Source: Phytopseudomonas dryadis (GTDB taxonomy: Bacteria; Pseudomonadota; Gammaproteobacteria; Pseudomonadales; Pseudomonadaceae). From it: a stretch of DNA of 64,000 bases. The stretch covers positions 62,001 through 126,000 of the forward strand of contig NZ_QJUM01000004.1 in NCBI RefSeq assembly GCF_004327355.1. The letters are read 5' to 3'. Positions 50,001 to 59,251 of this stretch are shown one piece after another; the stretch's first letter is position 1, and each line of letters starts with the position of its first letter. Below the pieces are notes generated by a model. It was not told the DNA's origin, made no database searches, and worked only from the letters and a program-made list of their open reading frames with translations. Both the position numbers and the translations under genes were made by a program.

Positions 50001-50144
50001 ATAACCTTGGCTGACCAAGTCCTGAATGAACTCGCGCTCCAGATCGCCTTCGCTCTGATAGCTCTCGGCAACCTGCCATTGCTTCGTGTACTGCTCCAGA
50101 ACGATGAAGTTTTTCGATTCGGCAATGGCCTTATAGTCACTCAT
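47025..50144 (-). CDS. hsdR: type IC restriction endonuclease R subunit (HsdR, EcoR124I type)
   Basis: The 1039-residue protein is nearly the same length as EcoR124I HsdR. The nuclease residues are Asp151 (in NRYDVTILV) and Glu165/Lys167 (in QVELKKRG). The motor has Walker A Lys313 in TTGSGKT, the DECH box in [12 protein letters not shown] (about 405), and FGFTGTPIF. These positions equal the EcoR124I numbers as I remember them. The subunit translocates DNA and cuts at collisions when bound to M2S1. It overlaps the RhuM gene by four bases. It needs hsdM and hsdS, found 2.4 kb upstream in the same direction. Confidence 0.96.
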   Translation of the reverse strand: MSDYKAIAESKNFIVLEQYTKQWQVAESYQSEGDLEREFIQDLVSQGYEYPPGLNTPQALLANVRVQLQTLNDAQFSDGEWQRFVDTWLNKPGDGIVEKTRKIHDDYIHDFVFDDGRIQNIYLLDKKNVLRNKVQVIKQFEQAGSHANRYDVTILVNGLPLVQVELKKRGVAIREAFNQVHRYSKESFNSEQSLFKFLQLFVISNGTDTRYFANTTQRNKNSFDFTMNWAQADNSLIKDLKDFTATFFQKDTLLKVLLRYSVFDTSNTLLVMRPYQIAATERILWKINCAYQAKKWSTREGGGFVWHTTGSGKTLTSFKAARLATEVPFIDKVFFVVDRKDLDYQTMKEYQRFSPESVNGSDSTAGLKRNLDKDDNRIVVTTIQKLNNLMKSEPDLAIYGKQVVFIFDECHRSQFGEAQKNLKKRFKKFYQFGFTGTPIFAGHNALGAEDTASVFGLELHSYVITDAIRDEKVLKFKVDYNDVRPQFKAIETEQDEKKLSAAENRRALLHPDRIREITQYILNTFRQKTHRLQAGNKGFNAMFAVSSVDAAKLYYESFRALQAGSEKPLRVATIFSFAANEEQDAVGEIEDESFDVSAMNSSAKEFLSAAIADYNGLFKTNFSVDSNGFQNYYRDLAKQVKAREVDLLIVVGMFLTGFDAPTLNTLFVDKNLRYHGLMQAYSRTNRIFDATKTFGNIVTFRDLQQATIDSITLFGNSHTRNVVLEKSYKEYMEGFTDVLTGEARRGFVDVVAELEQRFPDPTAIEKESDKKAFAKLFGEYLRVENVLQNYDEFASLKTLQSVDMNDSAAVEAFKAQHYLNDEELAALQAIKVPAERKIQDYRSAYNDVRDWLRRERAGAKKEQSTIDWDDVVFEVDLLKSQEINLDYILELLFEHNKKTKSKAELVEEMRRIIRASLGNRAKESLVVDFINQTDLDQIDDAASVIEAFYAYAQAVLRQEAEELINGESLNAEAARRYITTSLRREYASDAGTELNSILPKMSPLNPQFLTKKQSVFQKISAFVEKFKGVKKFNGVEGDL

Positions 50145-51184
50145 TCCTGCACGTCCCTTTTCTGCAGCAGCTTTTTTATCTCGCGGTCGAAATCAGACTC
50201 GATACGCTGCTGCTTGTTGAATTTTTCATACTCGGCGAAGGCTTTCTGCTCCGCCTGCTGACGCGACATCGTGCCGTAGCCTTCCAGAATCCGGTATTCA
50301 TTGAACGCCAGAAACTTGTTCACGCTTTCCGCGAAGCCCTCCATGGTGAAGGTGTTGCGCCGCTCGATGATGCCTTCGATGTAGTCGAAGAATGTGGCAA
50401 CGGCCCGTTCCAGCTTCTTGATATCCGTCTCGCTCAGATAATTCTTCGCCACGATGGCATCCGACTTCAGCACGCGGCCATCTGGCGCGTTCTTGTAGGT
50501 GCTCATACCCATCAAGGGCTTACTGGCATCAGCATGCAAGGCAATGATTTCTGCCGCCGTATGGCCGGTAATCGCGAAGTGAAACTTGTCCTGCACATGG
50601 GCGTAGAATAGCCGCGTGGTTTCAGACTTCGGGTCGTAGTCGATGCTGCATTCGGCAAAAATATCGGTGATCTGCTGATAAACGCGCCGCTCGCCAGCAC
50701 GGATGGAGCGCACCCGCTCCAGCAGCTCGCGGAAATAGTCCTTGCCGAAGTAGCGGCCATTTTTCAGCCGCTCATCATCCATGGCAAAGCCCTTGATGAT
50801 GTACTCCTTGATCAAGGCCGTCGCCCAGATGCGAAATTGCGTCGCCTGCGCCGAATTGACCCGATAACCGACCGAGATCACCGCATCCAGGTTGTAGTAC
50901 TTCACCTGCTGGGTTTGCGTCAGCCCCGCCACTGCACCGTGTTCAGTGGTTGTTTCCAAAATGGAAACAACCACGTCTTCCACCAGCTCGCCGCTGTCGA
51001 AAATATTCTTCAAGTGCTTGGAAATCGCCGGCACGCCCACACCGAACAGCTCGGCCATGCGCTTCTGCGTCAGCCAGATGCTCTCATTGCTGAGCAGCAC
51101 CTCCACCTTGATCGCGCCATTGGGTGCGGTGTAGAGCAAAAACTCAGTGGTTTGATCGCGCAATGTCAGGTTGTGCTTGGACAT
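50141..51184 (-). CDS. rhuM: RhuM-family protein within the restriction locus
   Basis: The 347-residue protein carries an N-terminal HTH-like part ([20 protein letters not shown], about 35-54, then [13 protein letters not shown]). The RhuM family signature [20 protein letters not shown] (about 96-115) is next, and the conserved [18 protein letters not shown] (about 200-217) follows. RhuM proteins, first named in a Salmonella pathogenicity island, have no settled biochemical role; they are frequently found inside type I restriction loci. Its stop overlaps the hsdR start by four bases, so hsdR translation is probably coupled to it. A 169-base gap separates it from prrC. Confidence 0.9.
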   Translation of the reverse strand: MSKHNLTLRDQTTEFLLYTAPNGAIKVEVLLSNESIWLTQKRMAELFGVGVPAISKHLKNIFDSGELVEDVVVSILETTTEHGAVAGLTQTQQVKYYNLDAVISVGYRVNSAQATQFRIWATALIKEYIIKGFAMDDERLKNGRYFGKDYFRELLERVRSIRAGERRVYQQITDIFAECSIDYDPKSETTRLFYAHVQDKFHFAITGHTAAEIIALHADASKPLMGMSTYKNAPDGRVLKSDAIVAKNYLSETDIKKLERAVATFFDYIEGIIERRNTFTMEGFAESVNKFLAFNEYRILEGYGTMSRQQAEQKAFAEYEKFNKQQRIESDFDREIKKLLQKRDVQE

Positions 51185-51353
51185 GGTCGTTCTCTCGTGT
51201 CATACCCGCAAGGTGCGTACATGCAGCACCCAAGCGCGTTCGCGCTGCTTGATGGCTACTGGCGCGTCTGGCGGTAATCGCCAGGATGGGTGATGGCGGT
51301 CATGCCTTAGATCCTCACGAAGGAAAACCGCTGCCAGCCGAAAAATATGCTCA
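51185..51353. other. short gap between prrC and rhuM
   Basis: These 169 bases separate two genes of an otherwise tightly packed operon. A 62-codon frame (51200-51388) overlaps the prrC end but has no ribosome site and no recognisable motif. The gap may hold an internal promoter for rhuM-hsdR or be the scar of gene insertion. Confidence 0.5.
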
Positions 51354-52529
51354 TCAACCGTTTTCTTTCTTCTGCTGCCAGAAGCCATAGGTGTTCAGCT
51401 TTTCAAGCAATAGACCAACCATCTCTTTTTCGGGCGGCGTCGGCTCTGCGATCTCTTCGTTGGACAAGGTGTTGTGAGGATAGAAATTCATAACCCGACT
51501 GGCGTAAGCCTTTTTATCCTCCGGCAACAGCTCAGACCACCTTTGATATCCAAGAAAATTGGCGGTTTTTTCATACAGATTACGCAGCAGAGCAAAATGG
51601 TAGCGTTGCACGCTATTGGTAGCGACCGCTTGCTCGATAAGAGCTTTAATGTGCAGATGATAAGAAAAGCTTTTATTTGAATCGCCCTTCTTTTCTTCAT
51701 GCACAAATGTGCCATCGTCTAAACGACTGAGAATATAACCGCCCTTGGCACCAACCTCATTGTAAAGCACATTGTAAAAAATAGCGCTGTGCGTAGATAC
51801 GATGAATTTGACGCCCGACTCACTCGAATTGATCAATTGCCCCAGGTTCACCGCTAACTGAATCAGATGATTCTCATCCAGAGAGCTGACCGGATCATCA
51901 ATAAACACATATTCCAGCTGATTGAATTGGTCAGTTTCGCGATCAGCCGGCTCAGCAACATTGAGTACGCCAATCACCTGCTCAAGCAGCGTGTAGAAAA
52001 TACTCCAGATGAAGTTGCTTTCTTCGCCCTTGGAGATTTTCAGATTGCCCGAATGTGTCGTATCGCCACGCTCCATCGAGAACGTGACTTCCGAGAACGC
52101 CTTGATGGTGATCTCGTTACCGTCCTTGTTTTGTTCTTTTCGCTCTGCATTGAATCGTGGCGTGAGCTTGTCGTTGGTGTAACGCTGAAAGGTCGTGATG
52201 ATGTTCTGGTCTTGGCCCTCATCCATCAACACCCAATCCGTAAAGGTATTGGGTTGGATTTTCAGCTTGGGCTCGGCGTCACCGGCCAGGTCGTTATCCC
52301 AATAGAACAAGTCTTCGGTAAAGGCGCTGTAATAGAGTATCTTGTTGCGCGACAGCCTTGGTTGATCGTCCTCATCGCCATCTTCATCGGCATCCGTTTT
52401 GGGAGCGAAGAGCTGTTTGAACTCCCGCGACAGGCGCGTTTTGCCCGTACCATTGAAGGCGTAGATCAACTGCACCTTCTTCGGGCTTCTTTTCAGACCT
52501 TCAGCTATTTCCCTTAGCGTCTTACCCAT
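51354..52529 (-). CDS. prrC: PrrC-type anticodon nuclease associated with type IC restriction system
   Basis: The 391-residue protein (E. coli PrrC: 396) has Walker A AFNGTGKT at residues 24-31, a signature/ABC region around SKGEES (166-171), Walker B-like VFIDDPVSSLDENH (208-221), and an H-loop STHSA (245-249). Residues 280-291 read KKGDSNKSFSYH, matching the PrrC peptide that recognises tRNA-Lys. The nuclease triad is Arg316, Glu320 and His352, spaced exactly as Arg320, Glu324 and His356 in PrrC. It should cleave tRNA-Lys 5' of the wobble base when the neighbouring restriction enzyme is inhibited by phage. It starts one base after the hsdS stop. Low GC relative to flanks suggests transfer. 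Confidence 0.93.
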   Translation of the reverse strand: MGKTLREIAEGLKRSPKKVQLIYAFNGTGKTRLSREFKQLFAPKTDADEDGDEDDQPRLSRNKILYYSAFTEDLFYWDNDLAGDAEPKLKIQPNTFTDWVLMDEGQDQNIITTFQRYTNDKLTPRFNAERKEQNKDGNEITIKAFSEVTFSMERGDTTHSGNLKISKGEESNFIWSIFYTLLEQVIGVLNVAEPADRETDQFNQLEYVFIDDPVSSLDENHLIQLAVNLGQLINSSESGVKFIVSTHSAIFYNVLYNEVGAKGGYILSRLDDGTFVHEEKKGDSNKSFSYHLHIKALIEQAVATNSVQRYHFALLRNLYEKTANFLGYQRWSELLPEDKKAYASRVMNFYPHNTLSNEEIAEPTPPEKEMVGLLLEKLNTYGFWQQKKENG

Positions 52530-52530
52530 A

Positions 52531-53757
52531 TTACGCCGCTACCTCTTCTGGCTTGGGGAAACTCAACAGTAAGGCACGATAATGTTCGTATTGCTTTTGG
52601 CGTAGGGCGATTTCGCGGGGCAAGCCTTCGCTGATGGAATTGGTTAGCGCGTCGAGTTTGTCGAGGATGGCGACGATGCGGGCTTGCTCTGCAAGTGATT
52701 TTTCAGCCTCATCTGGGTATGGAACAGGAATTTTAATCTTTGAAAACCCATTAACCAGCAATGTATTAACTTTGGTTCTGGCTATATACTTTGCCTTCTC
52801 GGAAACGAAAGATGTAGTTTGCATGCAATAGGAAACAAATTTCGGATCCATTGAATGCCGAAAAGCATAGCAATGATCGTGAATGGCGACCTTTTCATCT
52901 CCGAGCCATGCCACGGCCTTACCAACATCTTCAACGGTTTCGCCCACGTCGGTTATCACTACGTCGCCTGGCTCTGCATAGCGCAGTGACCCAGCCATAT
53001 CGTTTCTAACCTGAGAATAGACTCGCGTCGTAGAAATGCCGTAACGCGTGTATATCTCGCCATAATGGATAACGTTGATACCGTCTCCCACATAATCAGC
53101 CTTGGTAAAACGCTTGCCACGAATAAAGTCGCCAACTTCTCCCAACGCCTTCCACTTCACATTCCCTTCTTTAAAACTCAGCAAGTGATCACGGTAGTAG
53201 CTGTATTGCCTTTTACGGGCGGTCAGCTCGGTGGTCAGCTCGGTGGTCAGCTCGGTAAAGGTGTCCAGTATGCGGACGATTTCGGCTTGGATTTCAAGCG
53301 ATTTTTTAGGATTATCTGGACAGGGGATGGGGACTTGAATTTCTACCATGCTACCCTTGGTTAACTTAGCTCGACCACCACCAGTCAAAAATGGGATGAA
53401 ATTAACAATGGATAGATAGTGGTACAAGAACCTTGTATTCACCTGCGTTTTACCACAAACAACATGAACGTGATTGTTTGCCCAAAATTTTCCTGTTGCA
53501 TATTGAATCGAGTAGCTTTGCAGACTTGCGCTTCCGTCCTCAGCGATTAGAGCAAACTCACCGTCATGCGTATAACCTTCTACATAGTCTTGAATATTAT
53601 TTGCACCGTAATATGGTATTTCGCCAGATTTTCGCAATGAAGCCTTTACTGGTGTTCTACCACTGTTGGCTATTTCAAAAAAACGCTCATCGCCCAGCTC
53701 CTTCCACTCCACTTCAACCCCATCCAGCAGCCTATCCAAGAAAGTCACGCTGCTCAT
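52531..53757 (-). CDS. hsdS: type IC specificity subunit HsdS
   Basis: The 408-residue protein has two variable target-recognition domains (about 15-160 and 200-370). Two conserved helical spacers join them. The central one reads [19 protein letters not shown] (about 167-185) and ends [11 protein letters not shown]; the C-terminal one ends [15 protein letters not shown]. The central spacer holds three TELT units encoded by 12-bp repeats. In EcoR124I the analogous TAEL repeat sets the gap between the two half-sites (two units N6, three units N7). The recognition sequence cannot be predicted by eye. The start overlaps the hsdM stop by four bases. Confidence 0.95.
   Translation of the reverse strand: MSSVTFLDRLLDGVEVEWKELGDERFFEIANSGRTPVKASLRKSGEIPYYGANNIQDYVEGYTHDGEFALIAEDGSASLQSYSIQYATGKFWANNHVHVVCGKTQVNTRFLYHYLSIVNFIPFLTGGGRAKLTKGSMVEIQVPIPCPDNPKKSLEIQAEIVRILDTFTELTTELTTELTARKRQYSYYRDHLLSFKEGNVKWKALGEVGDFIRGKRFTKADYVGDGINVIHYGEIYTRYGISTTRVYSQVRNDMAGSLRYAEPGDVVITDVGETVEDVGKAVAWLGDEKVAIHDHCYAFRHSMDPKFVSYCMQTTSFVSEKAKYIARTKVNTLLVNGFSKIKIPVPYPDEAEKSLAEQARIVAILDKLDALTNSISEGLPREIALRQKQYEHYRALLLSFPKPEEVAA
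53221..53256. repeat. three perfect 12-bp repeats in hsdS (spacer-length switch)
   Basis: GGTCAGCTCGGT occurs three times in direct succession, encoding TELT three times on the minus strand. Loss or gain of one 12-bp unit keeps frame and would move the two target domains by one base-pair step of the site. Confidence 0.95.
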
Positions 53758-55313
53758 GCCTCCAGCTCCTCGCCCTCAATCTTCGCCACGATGGCATCGA
53801 TGTCCTTTCGCAATTGGTCAATCCTGGCAACCGTGGTTTTCAGGTCGGCATTGAGCTGAGCGATATTCACCGCCTCACGATTGTCCCTGACTTCCACATA
53901 GCTGCTGACGGACAGGTTGTAGTCGTTGGCGGCTATGCGCGCTAAAGGCATAGATTGGGCAAAGTGCTCGATATTCGCCTTGCTGTCGAACGCCTGCATG
54001 ATGCGCTCGATATGCACGTCTTCCAGCAGGTTGTTGTTGACGCCTTTTTTGAACAGGCCGCTGGCGTCGATGAATTGGGTGGTGGTGTCTGGCTTGTTTT
54101 TCGCCAGCACCAGAATGTTCACGGCGATGGTGGTGCCGAAGAACAGGTTGGGGGCCAGAGAAATCACGCTCTCCACATAGTTGTTGTCCACTAGGTATTG
54201 ACGGATCTTCTGCTCGGCACCACCCCGGTAGAAGATGCCGGGGAAGCAGACGATGGCCGCGCGGCCCTTGCTGGACAGGTAGCTGAGTGCATGCAGTACG
54301 AAGGCGAAGTCGGCCTTGGACTTGGGCGCCAATACGCCGGCCGGGGCAAAGCGGTCGTCGTTGATCAGGGTGGGGTCGTCCGAGCCTTTCCACTTCACCG
54401 AGTAGGGCGGGTTGGAGACGATGGCATCGAAGGGTTTGTCGTCACCAAAGTGCGGCTCGATCAGGGTGTCGCCAAGTTGGATGTTGAATTTGTCGTAGTT
54501 GACGTTGTGCAGGAACATATTCATCCGCGCCAGGTTGTAAGTGGTGTGGTTGAGTTCCTGACCGAAAAAACCCTCTTCGACAATATGGGCGTCAAAGTGC
54601 TTCTTGGCTTGCAGCAACAGCGAGCCGGAGCCGCAGGCCGGGTCGTAGATCTTGTTGATGCGGGCTTGCTTGTGCATGGCAAGTTGGGCGATCAGCTTGG
54701 AGACCTGCTGCGGGGTGAAGAACTCGCCACCGGACTTACCGGCGTTGGCGGCGTAGTTGGAGATGAGAAATTCATAGGCGTCGCCAAACAGGTCGATATG
54801 GCTGTCGTCGAAGGTGCCAAAGTCCAGTTTTGCTACGCCTTTGAGCACGTCTGCGAGGCGCGCATTCTTGTCCTTGACGGTATTGCCCAGGCGGTTGCTG
54901 GTGGTGTCGAAGTCAGCGAACAACCCCTTGATGTCTCGCTCGGAGGGGTAACCGCTGGCGGATGCCTCGATGGCTTTGAAGATATCGTTCAGATCGGTGT
55001 TCAGGCTGGCGTTGTTGTGGGCATTGGCCGCCACCTTGGCGAATAGCTGACTGGGGTAGATGAAATAGCCCTTGGTTCTGATGGCATCGTCTTTGACTGC
55101 CGCGATGTTCTTGTCGCCATCATTCATGGCAGCGTAATCGACTGACTCATCGCCGCCGCTCATGTAGTCAGCGAAATTTTCGCTGATGAAACGGTAGAAC
55201 AGAGTGCCGAGCACATATTGCTTGAAGTCCCAGCCGTCGACTGCGCCACGCACATCGTTGGCGATTCTCCAAATTTGGTTGCGCAGTGCGGCACTTTGTT
55301 GGGCGCTGGTCAT
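53754..55313 (-). CDS. hsdM: type I DNA methyltransferase subunit HsdM
   Basis: The 519-residue N6-adenine methyltransferase has an N-terminal HsdM domain ([35 protein letters not shown]). AdoMet motif I is [17 protein letters not shown] (about 223-239), motif IV is [10 protein letters not shown] (about 298-307), and [12 protein letters not shown]-type motifs follow ([16 protein letters not shown]). With HsdS it forms the M2S1 methylase that marks host DNA. It is the first gene of the operon; AGGA eight bases before the ATG supports the start. The 300-base gap to rho contains its promoter, and no regulator gene is seen. Confidence 0.96.
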   Translation of the reverse strand: MTSAQQSAALRNQIWRIANDVRGAVDGWDFKQYVLGTLFYRFISENFADYMSGGDESVDYAAMNDGDKNIAAVKDDAIRTKGYFIYPSQLFAKVAANAHNNASLNTDLNDIFKAIEASASGYPSERDIKGLFADFDTTSNRLGNTVKDKNARLADVLKGVAKLDFGTFDDSHIDLFGDAYEFLISNYAANAGKSGGEFFTPQQVSKLIAQLAMHKQARINKIYDPACGSGSLLLQAKKHFDAHIVEEGFFGQELNHTTYNLARMNMFLHNVNYDKFNIQLGDTLIEPHFGDDKPFDAIVSNPPYSVKWKGSDDPTLINDDRFAPAGVLAPKSKADFAFVLHALSYLSSKGRAAIVCFPGIFYRGGAEQKIRQYLVDNNYVESVISLAPNLFFGTTIAVNILVLAKNKPDTTTQFIDASGLFKKGVNNNLLEDVHIERIMQAFDSKANIEHFAQSMPLARIAANDYNLSVSSYVEVRDNREAVNIAQLNADLKTTVARIDQLRKDIDAIVAKIEGEELEA

Positions 55314-55613
55314 GCTCTGATTCCTACTTCAATACGGTTTGCTGGGTCACGCAATGGCGAAGGAGCGTGACGCGGATGATCGTGGTGTTTAGAGACAGCG
55401 GCATGTCTTAACTGCTTCTGCACACGGACTGCCGAGCCGACTTATCGCATAAACGGGGTATCAGGACAGCGCACTGCCTAGCCTGTAAGGGCGCCCTGGA
55501 TGGCCTGAAGTCTACCAGCACTGTCCCCGCCCTCGGCAGGGGCTTTCTAGCCTGCCCTACGTGCAGAAACGACAAGGCCGGGTTTCCCCGGCCTTGTGGC
55601 ATGACGCAATGTC
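55314..55613. other. gap between hsdM and rho
   Basis: No gene is seen. The left part must hold the hsdM promoter; the right 40 bases hold the rho terminator. The island's right boundary with the core chromosome probably lies here, but no direct repeat matching the left side (46860-47024) was found by eye. Confidence 0.5.
55571..55598 (-). terminator. terminator downstream of rho
   Basis: ACAAGGCCGGG (55572-55582) pairs with CCCGGCCTTGT (55587-55597), an 11-bp stem with a four-base loop, about 15 bases after the rho stop on the minus strand. Confidence 0.7.
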
Positions 55614-56873
55614 TTACTTGCGCTTCATGGACATGAAGAACTCGTCGTTGGTCTTGGTCGCCTTGAGCTTGTCGATCAGGAACTCGATGGCCGCGATCTC
55701 GTCCATCGGGTGCAGCAGCTTGCGCAGGATCCACATGCGCTGCAGTTCGTCCTCGGCGGTCAGCAACTCTTCGCGACGGGTACCGGCGCGGTTGATGTTG
55801 ATGGCCGGGAACACGCGCTTCTCGGCGATACGACGATCCAGGGGCAGTTCCATGTTGCCGGTACCCTTGAATTCCTCGTAGATCACTTCGTCCATCTTCG
55901 AGCCGGTTTCCACCAGCGCGGTGGCGATGATGGTCAGCGAGCCGCCTTCCTCGATGTTGCGCGCGGCACCGAAGAAACGCTTGGGTTTCTCCAGGGCGTG
56001 GGCGTCGACACCACCGGTCAGCACCTTGCCGGAGCTCGGGATCACGGTGTTGTAGGCACGCGCCAGGCGGGTGATGGAGTCGAGCAGGATGACCACATCC
56101 TTCTTGTGCTCGACCAGGCGCTTGGCCTTCTCGATGACCATCTCGGCGACCTGCACGTGGCGGGTCGGCGGCTCATCGAAGGTCGAAGCGACCACTTCGC
56201 CGCGCACGGTGCGCTGCATCTCGGTCACTTCTTCCGGACGCTCGTCGATCAGCAGGACGATCAGGTGGCACTCGGGGTTGTTGCGGGTGATGTTGCTGGC
56301 GATGTTCTGCAGCATGATGGTCTTGCCCGCTTTCGGCGGGGCGACGATCAGGCCGCGCTGGCCCTTGCCGATCGGGGCGCAGAGGTCGATCACCCGGCCG
56401 GTGATGTCCTCGGTGGAGCCGTTGCCGGCTTCCATGATCAGGCGTTTGTTGGGGAACAGCGGCGTCAGGTTCTCGAACAGGATCTTGTTCTTGGCGTTCT
56501 CCGGACGGTCGTAGTTGATCGTGTCGACCTTGAGCAACGCGAAGTACCGCTCGCCTTCTTTCGGCGGGCGGATCTTGCCGACGATGGTGTCGCCGGTGCG
56601 CAGGTTGAAACGGCGGATCTGGCTCGGCGAGACGTAGATATCGTCGGGGCCGGCGAGATAGGAGGCATCCGCGCTGCGCAGAAAGCCGAAACCGTCCTGG
56701 AGGATCTCCAGCACGCCATCACCGGAAATTTCCTCGCCGCCTTTGGAATGTTTTTTCAACAGCGAGAAGATCACGTCCTGCTTGCGCGAACGGGCCATGT
56801 TCTCGATGCCCATCTGTTCGGCCATTTCCAGCAGTTCGGTAATCGGCTTTTGCTTGAGTTCAGTCAGATTCAT
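55614..56873 (-). CDS. rho: transcription termination factor Rho
   Basis: The 419-residue protein is the standard Rho. It has an N-terminal helical part ([20 protein letters not shown]), the RNA-binding cold-shock domain ([26 protein letters not shown] in part), and Walker [21 protein letters not shown] (about 173-192). The Walker B/R-loop region follows ([18 protein letters not shown], about 263-280). It is an ATP-driven RNA helicase that ends transcription. Flanked by trxA upstream and the restriction island downstream. No clear Shine-Dalgarno precedes the ATG. Confidence 0.97.
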   Translation of the reverse strand: MNLTELKQKPITELLEMAEQMGIENMARSRKQDVIFSLLKKHSKGGEEISGDGVLEILQDGFGFLRSADASYLAGPDDIYVSPSQIRRFNLRTGDTIVGKIRPPKEGERYFALLKVDTINYDRPENAKNKILFENLTPLFPNKRLIMEAGNGSTEDITGRVIDLCAPIGKGQRGLIVAPPKAGKTIMLQNIASNITRNNPECHLIVLLIDERPEEVTEMQRTVRGEVVASTFDEPPTRHVQVAEMVIEKAKRLVEHKKDVVILLDSITRLARAYNTVIPSSGKVLTGGVDAHALEKPKRFFGAARNIEEGGSLTIIATALVETGSKMDEVIYEEFKGTGNMELPLDRRIAEKRVFPAININRAGTRREELLTAEDELQRMWILRKLLHPMDEIAAIEFLIDKLKATKTNDEFFMSMKRK

Positions 56874-57094
56874 ATAGGAATGACGTAATCATTAGAGGAG
56901 GGAATGATAAGCATTGAGCTTGAGAGGCCGCGCCGCAGATAGAGACGACTGGGTCGCCTGCTTGTGTTTCGACCGTTTGTTCAGCGAAGAGTCGAGTAGG
57001 AATGCGTCGGCGACGGCGTGCAGGGGGTTGCATAGAGAATGCAACGGAGCCGAATGTAACATCGGCTTGACGAAGGCGTCTAGCCTTTGCGCAG

Positions 57095-57121
57095 AAAAAA
57101 GCCCCGCGAACAGCGGGGCCT
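57095..57121 (-). terminator. Rho-independent terminator of trxA
   Basis: GCCCCGC (57101-57107) and GCGGGGC (57113-57119) form a stem; on the minus strand it is followed by six T residues (57100-57095). It is about 15 bases past the trxA stop. Confidence 0.85.
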
Positions 57122-57135
57122 TTGTGCGCAGCGTC

Positions 57136-57462
57136 TCAGATATTGCTATCGAGGAACGCGGCCAGCTGGGACTTGGACAGAGCACCGACCTTGGTCGCTT
57201 CGACGTTGCCGTTCTTGAACAGCATCAGCGTCGGAATGCCGCGCACGCCATACTTCGGCGGGGTGTCCTGATTTTCGTCGATGTTCAGTTTGCAGATTTT
57301 CAGCTTGCCCTGGTATTCCCTGGAAATCTCGTCCAGAACCGGCGCGATCATCTTGCACGGGCCGCACCACTCAGCCCAGTAGTCGACCAGAACCGGGCCT
57401 TCGGCCTGGATGACATCCTGATCGAAGCTGGCATCGCTGACGTTGGTGATGAATTCACTCAT
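57136..57462 (-). CDS. trxA: thioredoxin 1
   Basis: The 108-residue protein has the redox motif [18 protein letters not shown] (Cys-Gly-Pro-Cys at about 33-36), the buried Asp in VLVDYW, and the cis-Pro loop [11 protein letters not shown] (about 74-84). It reduces disulfides in ribonucleotide reductase, peroxiredoxins and other proteins. GGAG lies eight bases upstream of the ATG. trxA upstream of rho is the common gamma-proteobacterial order. It is divergent from ppx. Confidence 0.97.
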   Translation of the reverse strand: MSEFITNVSDASFDQDVIQAEGPVLVDYWAEWCGPCKMIAPVLDEISREYQGKLKICKLNIDENQDTPPKYGVRGIPTLMLFKNGNVEATKVGALSKSQLAAFLDSNI

Positions 57463-57748
57463 GGGAAGTCTCCGTGTTCGCAGGCAATAACGGTAAAGTG
57501 CCCGCCATCATAGCCCGGCTTGCCGGACACAGGAAGGCGCCCGCCATTGAGCGTGTCTATAATCGCTATCGACACCCGCGATGCGCAAGCACCCGACACC
57601 ACCCGCCCCGGCCTCGACGCACACCCCGCCACACCTGGTTCCGGGCCATGCACGCCAGGTGCGTGCCGGCCACGACGAAGCGGTATGCGTTGGCGCGGCC
57701 GGTCTATCGTGGCACGATGATGGGGTTCTGCCTCGAGATTGAGTCATC
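57463..57748. other. divergent promoter region between trxA and ppx
   Basis: No frame with a ribosome site was found. AGCGTGTCTATAATCGCTAT (about 57550-57570) contains a TATAAT-type -10, readable toward ppx. Confidence 0.45.
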
Positions 57749-59251
57749 ATGCCGCTTCCCCGTGCCGAGTCCTTTCCGCTGATTGCCGCCATCGACCTGG
57801 GCTCCAACAGCTTCCACATGGTGCTGGCCAAGGCCGACCATGGCGAAATCCGCATTCTTGAGCGCCTCGGCGACAAGGTGCAGCTGGCGGCCGGCATCGA
57901 CGAGCAGCGCCAGCTCAGCGAGGAGGCCATGCAGCGCGGCCTGGATTGCCTGGGTCGCTTCGCGCAACTGACCAGCAGCCTGCCCCAGGGCGCGGTGCGC
58001 ATCGTCGGCACCAATGCCCTGCGCGAAGCGCGCAACCGCGCCGACTTCATTCGCCGCGCCGAGGCCCTGCTCGGCCACCAGGTGGAGGTCATCTCCGGTC
58101 GCGAAGAAGCGCGCCTGATCTACCTCGGCGTGTCGCACAGCATCGCCGACACCCCGGGCAAGCGCCTGGTCACCGACATCGGCGGCGGCAGTACAGAATT
58201 CATCATCGGCCAGCGCTTCGAGCCGCTGCTGCGCGAAAGCCTGCAGATGGGTTGCGTGAGCTATACCCAGCGTTATTTCAAGGACGGCAAGATCACCCCG
58301 GCGCGCTACGCCCAGGCCTATACCGCCGCGCGCCTGGAAATCATGGGCATCGAGCATGCCCTGCGCCGCCTCGGCTGGCAGGATGCGGTGGGCGCCTCGG
58401 GCACCATCAAGGCCATCGGCCTGGCCATCCAGTCCGCCGGCCTGAGCAACGGCGAGGTCAACGGCGAAGGCCTGGCCTGGCTCAAGCGCAAGGTGTTCAA
58501 GAGCGGCGACGTCGACAAGCTCGACCTCGACGGCCTCAAGCCGGATCGCCGGCCGATCTTCCCGGCGGGCCTGGCGATTCTCGAGGCCATCTTCGACGCC
58601 TGCGAACTCAGCCGCATGAGCCACTCCGAAGGCGCCCTGCGTGAAGGCGTGCTCTATGACCTGCTCGGCCGCCATCACCACGAGGATGTGCGCGAACGCA
58701 CCCTGAGCTCGCTGATGGTTCGCTACCACGTCGACCTGGAGCAGGCCGCCCGGGTCGAGCACAAGGCGCTGCGCGCCCTGGACCAGGTGGCGCAGAGCTG
58801 GCAGCTCGATGCCGAATGGCACCGCGAGCTGCTGACCTGGGCCGCCCGCGTGCATGAGATCGGCCTGGATATCGCGCACTACCAGTACCACAAGCATGGC
58901 GCCTACCTGATCGAGCACTCGGATCTGTCCGGCTTCTCCCGCCAGGATCAGCAGATGCTGGCCCTGCTGGTGCGCGGCCACCGGCGCAACATCCCCCGGG
59001 ACAAGCTCGCCGAGTTCGGCGAGGACGGCATCAAGCTGGTGCGCCTGTGCGTGCTGCTGCGCTTCGCCATCCTCTTCCACCACATCCGTGGCACCCAGGA
59101 CATGCCGACCGTACGCCTGAAGGCCGGCCCGACCAGCCTGGCGATCCAGTTCCCGGATGGCTGGCTGGCGGCCAATCCGCTGACCCAGGCGGATTTCGAG
59201 ACCGAAGCCGAGTGGCTCTCGCGCATCGATCTGACCTTGACCGTCAGCTAG
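57749..59251 (+). CDS. ppx: exopolyphosphatase
   Basis: The 500-residue protein has the actin-fold phosphatase motifs [20 protein letters not shown] (about 9-28), [34 protein letters not shown] (about 116-132) and [16 protein letters not shown] (about 140-155). A C-terminal HD-like helical domain is present (about 315-500). It releases phosphate from the ends of polyphosphate and may also act on pppGpp. It is divergent from trxA over 286 bases, which contain only promoter-type sequence. Its stop shares a CTAG with the convergent esterase gene. Confidence 0.95.
   Translation: MPLPRAESFPLIAAIDLGSNSFHMVLAKADHGEIRILERLGDKVQLAAGIDEQRQLSEEAMQRGLDCLGRFAQLTSSLPQGAVRIVGTNALREARNRADFIRRAEALLGHQVEVISGREEARLIYLGVSHSIADTPGKRLVTDIGGGSTEFIIGQRFEPLLRESLQMGCVSYTQRYFKDGKITPARYAQAYTAARLEIMGIEHALRRLGWQDAVGASGTIKAIGLAIQSAGLSNGEVNGEGLAWLKRKVFKSGDVDKLDLDGLKPDRRPIFPAGLAILEAIFDACELSRMSHSEGALREGVLYDLLGRHHHEDVRERTLSSLMVRYHVDLEQAARVEHKALRALDQVAQSWQLDAEWHRELLTWAARVHEIGLDIAHYQYHKHGAYLIEHSDLSGFSRQDQQMLALLVRGHRRNIPRDKLAEFGEDGIKLVRLCVLLRFAILFHHIRGTQDMPTVRLKAGPTSLAIQFPDGWLAANPLTQADFETEAEWLSRIDLTLTVS

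Noticed and set aside
51200-51388. 62-codon frame between prrC and rhuM
   Set aside because: It overlaps the prrC end, has no ribosome site and shows no recognisable motif.
46860-55613. Integrative element with attachment sites around the restriction operon
   Set aside because: No integrase, tRNA target or flanking direct repeat was found by eye.
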